A stretch of 64,000 nt of DNA from Symbiodinium kawagutii (lineage: Eukaryota; Sar; Dinophyceae; Suessiales; Symbiodiniaceae), in contig VSDK01018725.1 in assembly GCA_009767595.1 (NCBI GenBank), positions 252,177 to 316,176 on the forward strand, in the 5' to 3' direction. Numbering within the stretch: position 1 is the stretch's first letter; the number at the start of each line of letters is the position of its first letter. This document shows, in pieces, positions 1 to 10,905 of this stretch. Under the pieces are notes generated by a model. The model was not told the DNA's origin, did no database searches, and saw nothing but the letters and a program-made list of their open reading frames with translations. A program made the position numbers and the translations under genes.

Positions 1-602
1 TTTTTCCACGAATGGATGTCTGCCATGTAAAAATCATCGAGCTTCTGGTCAAAAACTACGTGTAACTTCACTTGAAATCAGGGTGCATCAAACCTCTGCG
101 AGCTTTGTTCAAACCAATCATTGCTGGGCACATCGGTATGCCCATTGCTATTGATAAAACCATGCCTGTTTCTTTGGAGTGAAGGGAAACTAGGCTTTGT
201 TGCCACTTGTGAATCCGAATTCTTGCCTTTCATCGGATTTATTCAGTGATCCCAAAGAATGGTCCGTTCCTGATGAATTAAGCAATTAAGCACATTATAT
301 GACTGACCCGAATACACAGATTTGGAATCAAGCTCTGTGTGAACATGTGTGAACCCGTGGTGCATCCTCAAAGCCTCTGCCATTATCAAATCTTTGAGCC
401 TTGCCATCCTGACATGAAAATTGTTACGAACTGCTTCAACAACACATCTGCCTCACAAAGCTTACATCACAGCTTACGAATAACGTACGAAACACAGCAA
501 GAGACGACTGTGTTCAATTACTGCCAGCCCAATACCAAATATAAAGGTGAACCTGGAACGCTGCTCCAGATTGTCACTTTATGCCACTGGGATTGTCACC
601 AC
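1..602. other. Intron-like sequence at the left edge
   Basis: No further exon of the pyrophosphorylase or of another gene could be supported here. Composition is mixed and no element of families A-H was recognised. Confidence 0.4.
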
Positions 603-694
603 CTGCGCCATAAGTGCAGTCCAAGAGTCTTCTTTTCCACCTTGCCATCCTTCACGGAAATTCGCGCATCGATATCCATCAAAGCTGGCACCAG
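603..694 (-). CDS. UDP-sugar pyrophosphorylase, exon (borders approximate)
   Basis: Reads LVPALMDIDARISVKDGKVE then KKTLGL. The family has KVACLDDNDARLAL here. The phase with the previous exon is not resolved: either a GA donor after KQE with entry at GCCAG|CT, or an unlisted border. The expected PHGHGDVH exon is not found in the remaining 600 bp and should lie left of the window. Confidence 0.6.
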
Positions 695-3600
695 CTCCTC
701 ACGAGCCGGGACCATCAGCAACCAGCCATTGCTTCATGCTGAGGTGTTGGATGATCATGGGACCGTCGATGAAGTATGATGAAGCTAGACCCTTGTTGGC
801 ACATGAGCTGAACCTTCCAGCCATGAGCAGCCCCATAGCAGTCCCACCGGATCAACATGAAGCACTCTCATGCCAACCCTCAGGTCCAAAACCAAAAGGG
901 TTTCATGAATTCATATGGTCAAAAGCTTTGAACAAATCAGTATGCTAGTTGGTGGTTTCAACCCGTATGAAAAATATCAGTCAACCATCCAGCCGTTTGT
1001 CAATACTAGGGAAATAAAGAATCTTTAATCTTTAAAAACAACAAGTCACCAACCATAAATCACTATCTCTCTTTCCATCCTCAACTCCGAAGAGCGCAGG
1101 ACAAGGCAGCCGCCATGAATGGCAGCCAGCTTCAAAGCATACAATCACCAGTCACTCGTGTTTGATCATATCAGTCAACCAGCTGTTTCTCAATCCTGGG
1201 GAATATATATATATATATATAAAATGACAATCAAACCACCAAGCAATATAAATCCCTCTTGTTTGATCATTAGCTGCTTAACCATCAAACATTGGCCCTA
1301 TGATTGGTGGTTTGCTTGATCAGCCCTCACCATTCCTGCAACCCTTTGATCAGCTCCAGGGCCGCAGGACTAGGCCTTTTACCGCTCCAGCCGCCTGTGA
1401 TTGACCCCGGTTCAACCGCTGAGCAGTTTAGCTCGTTCTCGTGCTGATGTTCAGTATCTTTTAGTTGTTAGTCTTCAAAGGTTAGCATCATATTTTACAA
1501 AAGCAATGAGGCTCGATCACTGAATTCCCAACTATTTTGTACTACTATAATAGTACGACCGGGTACCTGTTGCTACTGTAGTACTATTTTGGTCGTTCCT
1601 ATTGGTAATGGGATGCTCTTTCAACTATTGGCTCGCCAAACGGAACGGGGACCACGGTGGCGCACATTTGTCAGCAATGATGGGATAGTTGGACCTTGCA
1701 ACGGTGGTTGATTTATTCCTTAGAGGATCTTTTGGGGTATAATTTAGGTATAGTCCACCCCGGGGTAGTTGGACCACCATCATGCAAAATAGCGTTTATC
1801 AGTTTATCCCTCAGGGAGTGGTTGGTACGCATAATCATGACGAATAGAGTAGCATCATAAATGATAAGGACAAACAATCACGGGGATACTCATCACAACG
1901 CCACACCATCCACAAAGAATCGGGATTGATTCCGCCCGTTGATCAACAACTACCTCTCCCTGTTGAGCAAGCGGTCAAACATACATAACGTTGCCAATGA
2001 TGATGTTCAAACATGTCATTGTGAGCACTGGCCATCATTGAGGAATAGTTACGAGTAGTCTGTCACAAGCACTAGACTGATAATGAGCGTGCCATCAACA
2101 ATCACAAAGGATTACGAGGTAAATGACTGGCTAGTCGTACCATCTGATTATTTTGATCTCAGCATTTGGCCAGTCTACATCCCCAGGCCCAGAATATCAA
2201 CCAATCAGCTATAGTTGACTACAATATCCGTAGTGGCCCTGGTGATTTGCGCGTCACAAAATTAACACCGTCTTCGCAGACAGATTCCTGCATTTCTTGG
2301 AATAGCATCGTACAGCATCGTATTTTTACCGCCTTCTTCTTTTTCTTGCTCCCCGGCTTGACCAACAGCAACAAAACCCGAAAAAACACCACCCTGCAAG
2401 GGATCATACAGATTGGGAATGAAACATATGAAACCCTGTGTCATAACATCCTAGCATCACGATACAGGCAGTAATGACACAGCACCATGGTTCATCAACT
2501 ACCCCGGGGGCCTCTTGGGATCTGATCCGCTGCTACTTTCCCTCCTGCTTCATGATGGTCACCTGGCTTTTGCTAAGCCTGAACGCTGGCGCGGCGCTTG
2601 CGCGGCCAACGGGCCCATCGACTATGCCAAGACCTGCCCCAAGTCTATGCTTCCAGTCACCAGCCAGCAGTAGGTAGCCAACCCCCAACCAAGAATGGTA
2701 GAAAGCAGCTAGTTACCTGCAATATCCTGCAATCATGACACAGCAACTGGAACCATAGGGCAATCTGGATGTCTCTATTGGTTCGAAGCTTGTAAAACAC
2801 AACGGCAAACATCGCAGGATTTCGCAGCCCGAACAGCTGAACTGTGTATGACAGACTTTTGTAATCTTTTTTCCTAGCATCAGTTTCAAGCACATAATCA
2901 GAGGACTCCCACACACAAATGCACACATACGCATATATTAGTCTACATGTGCATGTCAGGATTCACACAGCAATATGTAAAGTGCAAACGCAAACATCGA
3001 TGCAAACGCGCGCATGCTCCAATATCCGCCTCCTTTCATCTATGGCGATTGCAGCAACTGCGTCAGTTGCCAGCCGTTTCCAGCCCTGAGCTCCCACGTG
3101 CCAAGCGGCCCGAAGTAACTGTTGGCCTCCAAGAGTTCCAAGGTCTTTGCGTTGGTGTCGCCCGAGGTCATGATGGCCTCACTTCGTGGTCGCATCCCAC
3201 CGGATAGGTGTGAGGGGACCCGAACCTGCACATAGAACAAGCTCAAGCCCTTCCAGCAATCCTTCTCAAGATTCTGGTTTCAACATGATTGCTCTGTGCA
3301 GGGTGTTTTCTTTGTAGTTGATGGGGATGATACGGGGTTAGTTTGTTGAGTGCCAAGCTTCGAAACTCTTGATTTGTGGCTTAGGGACACCCTCACCCAT
3401 ACTATTGACACTTTGTGCAGGCTTGAAATCATATCGCTTGATTATGCTTGATCGACATGATTCTTTCTTCTCATACGGCACTGATGTTGTTTTCACGTAT
3501 TTTCAAGTTTTTAGTAAATAACTGAATTCTGAACCAGGATTTTGATACGAACAATGCGATTATGGCATCGTGAATCACTGCAGCGGAAGTGTCTTTTTGC

Positions 3601-6600
3601 CTTTGCTGTAAATAGCGACCAGAATGCCAAAGAGGTCTTGCAACAGGTAAAGTGAAACAAAGTGACTCCTAATGGCGGAATTGACGATGAAGCCAGAAAA
3701 CAATGGAGCTGGATCAACCCTGAGTTTCCTGCTGTCATTTGCCAGGCATTATTTGGGGGTACTGCTTGCAGTCCCTGGACGGTATCACCACTACAAAGCG
3801 TCAGTGGGTGAGCTGGGAGTTTACCTTGCGGCAGGCCGGCATACCCCGAAACCATTCACAAGTAAACCTTCGGGCCCATGCCGCCCATGCCAAGGGATGC
3901 CGACACCCATTTGGGGCCATGTGATTTTCTATACCATCTTTGCACCCACCGCAGGATCTCTTCAATCAGTAGGATCATGTCCAAACAGACTACCTTCTGT
4001 GGTAATGACAACTCTCTCCAGCTATTCTGATTTTATCTTGAATGGATACATTATATAGTATGGCCTGCAAACAATCAAAATTCAGCATCAAACGCTGAAG
4101 AGGTTCATAGTCGATCTATAGCGGCCATGAGTTCACCAAAAGAGACATTAGTCAATCAAATCACTTGGCACTGGCAAACACCCGGCTGTCAGGCCCTTAT
4201 GTTCACCAACGACCAACGCATATCTCCGCCGAAGCTCCAGGGGCAACTCCAGGCTGCTGCTACCGGTGGTGGTCCGCGCGTATCTTTGGAAGGCCAAGAT
4301 GTAGCGGGCGTAGAGTTCCATGAAGGTCATGCCAGAAGTGACCTCCGCGGTGATGCCGATTTTGATGCCTGGAAGGTGGCTGCATATGTGGCCAGGGTGG
4401 TTGGTGGCCTTGGTTGCTGGAGCTGGGTGAGGTGGTTGGTTGGTGGCCTTGAGCTGGTTGGTTGGCTTGGTTGCTGGTGACATCCTGATCACCTCGGGAG
4501 TCTGGGTCAAGCTCTATCCTGGAAACCCAATGGCATCTTCGCCACAAACGTGGCACAACATTGATCTCAACATATCTCAACCCTTTCAAGCCAGGAGAAC
4601 CATTGGCCTCAAAGACATGGATTTTGTTCGAAACTGGCTTGGCACAACGGAATTTCCCGAATTAGAGAACCCCCTTGGCTGGGCACATTGCCTTTCCAGA
4701 GTTGCAGTGAATTAAAGAACGGACCGGAAAATATGGTGGATTGATCATTTTCTTAATGGATTGATTGCCGGGAAACCAGTGTCTTCACTGCATGATCCGG
4801 CACATTGGGGGGTGATCTGTACGAACCATCAACCATCACCAACCAACACTGACCATCATCGACCATCATCAACCATCACCAACCATCACCAGCCATTTCT
4901 GGTCGGGAGTTAGTTGCATCCGGAAAATGTGTTTGTCAATGGGAAACGTCATCCCAAATCATAGGCTAAAAAACTGCAAAATCATCTTGAAACCCCCAAT
5001 CAATAAAATACATCGGTTCGTTTGACCATCAACCATGCTTAACCATCAAGCAAAATCACTCACCATCATCAACATTATATAGCCATCTTTAACCATGCTA
5101 GTGGTCATCAATAAACCCCGCAATCACCAACCACAGCAACCACCAGTAGTCATCAACCATCAGCAGCAAATGTTAATCTAAACTGCGAAGAAACGGGGGG
5201 ATAATAACCAACAATAACAAGGAAACCAATGGTTAATGATGGGGAACCAGGGGTACGGGGTTTTGACCCACAGCCAAACCAACTTAAGCCTTCCATGTCT
5301 CACGCGCAGCTCAGTTCACCGAGCCACCCGGATAGCCCAATCGCTCACCCAAGCCGCCAGCCACCAAGCAGAAACCTGGAAGCCACTGATGCCACGAGTT
5401 GGTAGCAATGTACAGATCCAGAATCGACTGGCTGGTGGTTGAACATTGAACCACCCTTGAAACAAAAACATGCGCAAGTCAAACAACCATTTGGTAAGAC
5501 AATTGGGAAGATAACAAGAAAATGATTGAATCCGACAACCAAAAGATGTGTTGTCCTTCTTTTGTCGTTTCTTGAGGCTTCAAAAGTTTCAACTTTGTTT
5601 GAGTGGTGAATGCTCCTACCGCTGGAGGTGAAAACCGGACCAAAGACGAAGAGTAGGGGGAGGATTCTAGGAAGTAAGACCTCTTAATAAGCCGTTGAAT
5701 GATTCGGAAGTAGGTGGATGCAAACCAAGTGCGATGTTTATGATGCACTCGAGTCAATAGAACTGAGGTGCTGAAGAACCAGTGTGCACTTCCCGAAGGT
5801 GATAATTTCAGTTGGGTCGATTCCATCCTGGCGATCATGCAAAACACACACACAAAAGTAATTACCCAAACATTCGCAATTTAGCCAGTCCTTGGCTTGG
5901 ACATTCGTGATCAGTCTGGCATTCTCCCGAGCACCTTTCATATCTACGGATTTGCCATGATTTGCCCCACACCCGGCCTGTTGTACCATTGTTGACCCAT
6001 AGCCAAATAGGTGTTTCTCAAAATAGGGGTAGCCCCAAATCATCCCATATGAGCCATTGGTTTTGAAATAAGCCAACCATTTTTGGGGTTCCCTCTTCTG
6101 AGAAACCACCACATACAAAGGTAATGTTTACCCAGGATTAATAAACCCCAGGTTGATTTATTGGGGGGGTCACCATTTTAATTGGAAACCAAGGCTCTGG
6201 GGGATACCCCCTATAAATCAACCAGGGGTGGATCGCTTCATCCTGGGTTCACATTAACAGTTTACCTGTTGATTACCCCTATAGTTGGTTAGATTCTCTC
6301 TTACCTATAGTTTAGCTTCATCCTGGGTAAACCCCACGCGGCACTATAGGTGGTTACCCCTATTGATTACCCCTATAGTTAATGTATTACCCCTATTGAT
6401 TACCCCTATAGTTGGTTAGATTCTCTCTTACCTAAATCCATTGACTACCTATTGATTACCCCTATTGATTACCCCTATAGTTGGTTAGATTCTCTCTTAC
6501 CTGGGTAAACCCTAACTATACCAACTATAGGGGTATATCCAACCTTTGTAATTTTACCTATCACATTATAGTTTAGCTTCATCCTGGATAAACAAATTCC

Positions 6601-9600
6601 AAAGAACCCCCAGATCCACCGATCCCACGCGCCCCCACGTGCCACGTTTCGAGGCACAGGTCTTGGCCAACTGCGCCATGCCTTTGACCTCGAAGTCTGC
6701 GTAGGCCTTGGAGCCTGGCCCCGTCTCACCGAAAAGACGCTCGCCCTGAGGGACCTCAGCAGCGCACCGGGGGAGTCGTAGGGAACCCATGGGGAACCCG
6801 TGGGGAAGGCTCCGAAATGCTGGGTTTATGTGGGTGAATTGCTAGAAATCACTGATAGAATAAATTTATAAATATGAATATGTATATATAACCAGGAGAT
6901 GCAATGTCCCATGAATTTGTGGGTTCTAGAAAAAAGACAGTCTTTTCTGGAAAAAGACAGTCTTTTCCAAAAGTTGGTATTTTGCAAATTCTGCAGAATC
7001 AACAATTTCGAGATTCTGGTATATGATCATCATGCAAGTGTGTTGAGCATACGTGATCGACTAATCAACACAATATCTGTATGTATCAAACCCATCCACT
7101 GACTCCATAAACTCAATCTTCTGTCTTTTTCCCTCCCAAGTATCCTTTGAGCATACGGACTCTTTACAAGACTCCCCAAAACCAAAAGTGCCCAAATGCT
7201 GCAAAGGTAAGTCACGATTGGCAGTTCACAGTGCATTGGAAATATGCAAAATGAAAGTGATCACAGTAAAACGGCTGGAAGGTTGTTGTCTTCATCAAAA
7301 TGGAGCGCAGCCTGTGTTTGAAATGGAGCTTTAAAAAACCCATATTTTCCCTACGGGTTAGTACGGGTTAGTACGGGGTAAATACGGGTTTTTTACGGGT
7401 TAGGAAAATACTGTATTTTCCGAGTTTGGGGAAAATACGGGCTAAGTACGGGATAAATACGGGTTAATACGGGGTAAATACGGGTTCTACGGGTTAGCGA
7501 TGTTTTTCCCGCAAGAAATCATGAAAAAACATGTTGAACTCCTTTTATCTGGATTTAGGATGATGTGGCGCCATCAAAATCCATGAAGATATAGGTCAGC
7601 GCCTCCAGTTCACACAGGTTTGGGAGTTGGGTGTTTCCACTCTTTGGGAATCTGCAAGCTCTTGGAGCGGGCAAGGGATTGTATACTTAGCCCATTCAAA
7701 GGCTGGATGATCATCCAGCATAGCCATCAAACTATCCATGGCACTGCGGCACAATCACTGAGTTAAGTCTGAAGTGGCAAGACAATTGGGACTGAGCATA
7801 GGCAGCTTAACATATAGGAATATAGAAGCCAAATACCATCTAAGACCCCCAAAGTATGGATTTGGGGGGAAAATACGGGTTTTCGGGGAAAAGACAGTCT
7901 TTTCCCCTAACTTAAGGGAAAAGACAGTCTTTTACTTAGGGTCCCACAAATTCTTGGTACATCGCTTCTTTAGGAATACAATAGATCTTTCTATTCATGT
8001 ATATATATATATATATCTAAATAAATAAATATATATATATATATATATCTTGGACGATTTAGGGGTGCCCTGTTTTGAGAAACGCATCGATGGGACAAAC
8101 AAAGATGGTAAGCAACTCAGATACAAGCACAGCAGCACTCAGGCAACTTCATATGTGCAACCTTAGTTGAACAGTCACCAAAATGGGACGTACCATAATT
8201 TCCCAAACATAAGCGGCCGGTAAGCAAAAACAATGATATCAGGTAAAAACATCATGAGACTGACATGAATTCACATGCTAGAACAAATCAATACAAATAG
8301 GACCATAGGAATGAAATGTTAATAATTCCCACCCGCCAGTAAGCAGTCCATAACAAACAATCCTAGTGAAACAAACAGCTGTGATCATGGCTGAGCAAGG
8401 TCATTGGTGTGGTGGTAGCCTCGACAAATGTGGGCACCCTGCCGAAGATGACTATTTCTTGTCTGGACGCCGAGCAACCAGAATCGTGTATGCCATCTGT
8501 TGCTCATTCATTCAATGCTTCTGTTTGCCTTACTTTACCGCTCGATACTACATACCATGAGCCAATAATCAAGCAACCACTAATCACCAACAACCAACCA
8601 TGATCAACCGTCAGAAGTTGGTCATTAGGCGCCAAGCACCTTCCTCAATCCCAGGATTTCTACCATCAGCGACCCTCCAACAACAGCTCAACATCCACCC
8701 AGCGCCGTTCCAGCCGCTCCCCCTTTCTCCAAGGGCCTCAGGTTTGAGCCCTTCATAGGGGTTCTTGCCTGCCTTGGCATCCGCCAAAAGTCCTGGAGTT
8801 GGTGCCCCAGGGTCAGTGAATGATGGTGGTGAATTGGCGAGGGTAAGTGATGGTTCACATCACTCGACGGTGGTTGATGTTGGTTGATGTTGGTTGATGT
8901 TGGTTGATGTTGGTTGATGTTGGTTGATGATGGTTGATGGTGCTAGTCAGTGAAGAGGTTCAGGATGGATTCTCAACGATTAGCCAGCGTTCGATAATCC
9001 ATGGTAGCCAGTCATTACGGCCAATGACCGTGTTGACTAGCCAGCAATATATGCAATATCCAACAATATTGATCAAGCAAAGGTTATGGCTACAAACAGG
9101 TTGTTCATGGCTCGCTACGAAACCGCAAGGACACACAACCAATTCCCCCTATACAATGGGAGAGGTAGTAGTTGTTGTGGTTCCACACACGGGTGGACTC
9201 CCAAAACATGCCAAAATGCACATGTTCACGGAGGAAATCACAGATTTTTCTTGAGCGACCCCTACTTCGTCCGCAGCCATCACATACCGAAGAGTAGAAA
9301 CTCCATGGCAGGGTGCACACAGACTCCCAACAAAGAACACGATCTGAAGCAAAGGATGGCTTGCAACCAAGTCGTGCCCAACCATGGTCTGTCCGCAAAT
9401 CATGGAGCATCTGTAGATCCGCTGTCCTCTAGCCCTCTCCAAGTATCCTTTCCTCGGATTCAAACAGATTAGGCTAGCAAAGGCTGTGATAAGCTGTGAC
9501 CCAGCTACTCCCTTACCAAAAAGTAAGGGAAGGAAAAAAAGGCAAGGCTCACAAATCGACAGATCTGAACCCGACCTGCCAATAAGAAAATCTAGCTGAA

Positions 9601-10213
9601 AACCTACGGAGTTGCAAGTGACATCAGTGTCCGATACATAAAACATGTTTGGTGCCTTTGCCAGCAAGTCCCATGAGTACTATCCAGAACCATCACAGCA
9701 AACGGACCACTCTGTAGGCAGTTGACGCCGGGCATAGGCACATGCACCAAAAAATATGTCCACCAGCAGCTGAAATGGCTGCCCAAAAATGGGCATCTTT
9801 GAGTTGATTTTTCTGATTGATTGAGTTGATTTTTCTGATCGAGATCTTTATCATGAACCCCCATGCCCCACCGGCTAGCTCAACAAGGACCAAAGAGATT
9901 CACACATGGCGCTGAGGGCCCATGTCCGAATGATCCACCACAATGATCCGTTTCATCATCCACCCATCTACTCCCATCAAACTCAGCATTTCCAAGCACA
10001 CAAATGCGACCAACACCACGACATGACGCAATCCTCCAGCCCCATGGCGCCAAGGTGCAAGCCATCGCCGGGCAGCTTGGCATCCACCTCATTGAGATCC
10101 GCCACCACGGAGCTTTTCTGCTCATCGTTGAGGCCCTCGAACATGTGTGCCTTTCAGCGGGCTGAAGAGGCTGCCAGGAGTCGAGTGACATCAGCGTGGG
10201 CCAAAAGATTCTT
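603..10213 (-). CDS. UDP-sugar pyrophosphorylase-like gene, partial (3' end beyond the left edge)
   Basis: Gene-level entry. Exons, 5' to 3' on the minus strand: 10213-10062, 8792-8737, 6754-6658, 5375-5328, 4368-4214, 3177-3110, 2578-2537, 694-about 603. Together they read as the N-terminal half of a UDP-sugar pyrophosphorylase (UTP + sugar-1-phosphate to UDP-sugar + PPi; probably cytosolic). Evidence seen: the nucleotide-binding motif LVAGGLGERLGYPG, then GIKIGITAEVTSG, then AIMTSGDTNAKTLELLE, then QVTIMKQEG, in the family order. Phases of the exons from 8792 to 2537 agree at every junction. The family is usually about 600 residues, so the C-terminal half lies outside the window. A short exon between the first and second listed is probably missing. 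UDP-GlcNAc pyrophosphorylase is the nearest alternative; the GERLGY and MTSGDT forms favour the UDP-sugar enzyme. Introns are 0.8-2 kb and carry repeat families A, B and C. Confidence 0.8.
947..1054 (+). mobile_element. Family A inverted-repeat element
   Basis: Starts TTGGTGGTTTCAACCC and ends CACCAACCA, with the family core AGTCAACC..CC and CTAGGGAAATAA. Confidence 0.6.
1165..1248 (+). mobile_element. Family A element, degenerate
   Basis: Core ATCAGTCAACCAGCTGTTTC and end AAACCACCAA are recognisable. The left terminal repeat is eroded and an AT microsatellite sits inside. Confidence 0.4.
2537..2578 (-). CDS. UDP-sugar pyrophosphorylase, exon
   Basis: 42 bp reading LSKSQVTIMKQEG plus a partial Lys codon. 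The family has QV.LLKQEKV here. Acceptor GTTCAG, donor AAA|GTAGC. Confidence 0.8.
3110..3177 (-). CDS. UDP-sugar pyrophosphorylase, exon
   Basis: 22 codons, AIMTSGDTNAKTLELLEANS then YF and GG. Matches the family IMTSDDTH...LL..N.YFG block. Donor appears to be GC (TTCGG|GCCG). Acceptor GTGAG, phase 0. Confidence 0.85.
3739..3924 (+). other. Plus-strand open frame inside a pyrophosphorylase intron
   Basis: 61 codons with GC-rich third positions (TTTKRQWVSWEFTLRQAG within it), opposite in direction to the host gene. No family recognised. It may be a stray exon, a relic or chance. Confidence 0.2.
4214..4368 (-). CDS. UDP-sugar pyrophosphorylase, exon
   Basis: 155 bp: split codon plus 51 codons, starting IKIGITAEVTSGMTFMELYA and ending LELPLELRRRYAL at a GT donor, phase 0. 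Corresponds to the family block GIKVALP-ETTTG-CFLQ-YIESILA. Confidence 0.9.
4826..5165. repeat. Degenerate CAACCATCA-type repeats
   Basis: Many imperfect copies of ACCATCATC / CAACCATCACC motifs at 4826-4895 and 5022-5165, within the intron between exons 5328 and 4368. Confidence 0.6.
5196..5275 (+). mobile_element. Family B element, left end truncated
   Basis: Right part is typical: ATAATAACCAACAATAAC, GGTTAATGATGGGGAACC, ending GGTTTTGACCCACAGCCA. The left terminal repeat is missing. Confidence 0.6.
5328..5375 (-). CDS. UDP-sugar pyrophosphorylase, exon with the UTP-binding loop
   Basis: A 48-bp exon reading FCLVAGGLGERLGYP plus split codons at both ends. This is the glycine-rich loop of the UGP/USP nucleotidyltransferase family. 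Acceptor CCAG|GT, donor CCGG|GT. Confidence 0.9.
6012..6107 (+). mobile_element. Family C inverted-repeat element
   Basis: Left end TGTTTCTCAAAATAGGGGTA, right end TTTTTGGGGTTCCC...CTGAGAAACC, with AAATCATCC and AAGCCAACCA inside. It lies within a pyrophosphorylase intron. Confidence 0.7.
6130..6530. repeat. Family F element followed by a tandem TACCCCTATTGAT array
   Basis: 6130-6260 resembles 44888-45015 (AAACCCCGGG/AGGTT...GGGGGATACCC...ATCAACCA). It is followed by repeats of GATTACCCCTATAGTTGG and TTAGATTCTCTCTTACCT. Confidence 0.55.
6658..6754 (-). CDS. UDP-sugar pyrophosphorylase, exon
   Basis: Reads VPQGERLFGETGPGSKAYAD, then FEVKGMAQLAKT and one leftover base. Acceptor GCTGAG, donor T|GT. 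The leftover T joins GT of the next exon to make TGT, giving KTC|FCLVAGG. Just upstream of the nucleotide-binding loop. Confidence 0.8.
6755..8736. other. Intron of the pyrophosphorylase gene
   Basis: Contains the ACGGG repeat (7345-7500), AT microsatellites (7997-8048) and the end of a family C-like element near 8070-8090. Its GTTTTGAGAAACG end is readable. No exon supported. Confidence 0.4.
7345..7500. repeat. Degenerate ACGGGTTA / GGGTAAATACGGG repeat
   Basis: More than ten near copies of TACGGGTTA and ACGGGGTAAATACGGGTT in 150 bp. Confidence 0.7.
8737..8792 (-). CDS. UDP-sugar pyrophosphorylase, exon
   Basis: Reads LLADAKAGKNPYEGLKPE after a 2-nt split codon. The family has LLADSKAGKNPYDGFTP-like sequence here. 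Acceptor CCAG; donor is GC (GAG|GCCC), phase 0, joining the next exon as KPE|VPQGERL. Confidence 0.75.
8871..8940 (+). repeat. 10-bp tandem repeat TGGTTGATGT, about 7 copies
   Basis: Near-perfect direct repeats; the last copies vary to TGGTTGATGA. Confidence 0.9.
8941..10061. other. Intron of the pyrophosphorylase gene
   Basis: A short exon of about 10-15 codons (YPGGL...AY..A.) is expected here by family comparison, but I could not place it. Short open frames on both strands are present without support. Confidence 0.35.
10062..10213 (-). CDS. UDP-sugar pyrophosphorylase, N-terminal exon
   Basis: After the acceptor-like TAG at 10216-10214 the frame reads KNLLAHADVTRLLAASSAR, stop TGA (10156-10154), KAHMFEGLNDEQKSSVVADL, then LNEVDAKLPGDG. 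The family N-terminus has the pattern LLAA..xHLF..W followed by a helix and a PGG motif, so the match spans the TGA. Either the TGA is a nonsense mutation or assembly error, or translation starts at the ATG 10144-10142 (MFEGLNDE) and everything before it is 5' leader. The 3' border is unresolved within a few bases (GC-type donors near 10062-10067). Confidence 0.55.
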
Positions 10214-10379
10214 CTAGAAGGGATCGGTACCATACTCTGGCGGCTCGTGCTGCATATATTTTGGCCCCAGCATTGCGGCGATGCGCATCAGTGGATAGGC
10301 CAAGACTGAAACAAAGGCCCGATTGCTGATGGAGTTTTCATCTTCATGGCATATCATCTGTTTGGTGCGGGAACCAACC
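10214..10379 (-). CDS. 3' exon of an unrecognised gene upstream of the pyrophosphorylase
   Basis: Reads VGSRTKQMICHEDENSISNR, then AFVSVLAYPLMRIAAMLGPK, ending in PPEYGTDPF and TAG (10216-10214). Acceptor GTTCCTAG; one leftover base joins TG of the previous exon to give TGG (Trp). One weakly hydrophobic stretch. No family recognised. The stop abuts the next gene's first exon, and both share the same frame. Confidence 0.55.
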
Positions 10380-10426
10380 CTAGGAACAATATTAGCCAAC
10401 CACCTAACCATAACCGATCATTTGCT

Positions 10427-10644
10427 GTTAACACCAGGGAAAATGAACATAACTAACAGTTTGAAACCCTGTTAACACCAGGGAAAATGAACATAACTAA
10501 CAGCTTGAAACCCTGTTAACACCAGGGAAAATGAACATAACTAACAGCTTGAAACCCTGTTAACACCAGGGAAAATGAACATAACTAACAGCTTGAAACC
10601 CTGTTAACACCAGGGAAAATGAACATAACTAACAGCTTGAAACC
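10427..10644 (+). repeat. 44-bp tandem repeat, about 5 copies
   Basis: Unit GTTAACACCAGGGAAAATGA... repeated with only one or two changes. It occupies most of the 268-bp intron 10380-10647. Confidence 0.95.
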
Positions 10645-10647
10645 AGC

Positions 10648-10829
10648 CAGCCAGTATATCGCCACATGCCTGCCTGGTTGTAGGGCTCATTGGACAGCAC
10701 ATCCACTGTCAGCGCCGCCTTGCTGAACAGTCCGCCCATGCCGATCAACCGGATGGCACAACAACAGCTGGTTGCTGGGCACCGACGCTGAGCCGAAAGC
10801 CAGCGTAAGACGCACATCATGAAGTACTG
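10648..10829 (-). CDS. Internal exon of the same unrecognised gene
   Basis: Reads QYFMMCVLRWLSAQRRCPAT, Cys-rich CCC, then GGLFSKAALTVDVLSNEPYN and QAGMWRYTG. Acceptor at the end of a family A terminal repeat (CCACCAAG|CAG). Donor appears to be GC (TG|GCTGG), which gives a frame-keeping join to 10379. Confidence 0.55.
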
Positions 10830-10830
10830 C

Positions 10831-10905
10831 TTGGTGGGTTCAACGCCTATGAAACATTTGAGTCAACCAACCACTTGTTGATGATTAACAGGGAAAGTAA
10901 GCAAA
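10831..10905 (+). mobile_element. Family A element next to an exon
   Basis: TTGGTGGGTTCAACGCCTAT, AGTCAACCAACCA and AACAGGGAAAGTAA are family A features. On the minus strand its end supplies the acceptor of the 10829 exon. Confidence 0.6.

Larger units (their letters stand above)
695..2536. other. Intron of the pyrophosphorylase gene with two family A elements
   Basis: Holds family A copies near 947-1054 and 1165-1248, a short AT repeat (1203-1222), and otherwise unremarkable sequence. No exon recognised. Confidence 0.4.
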
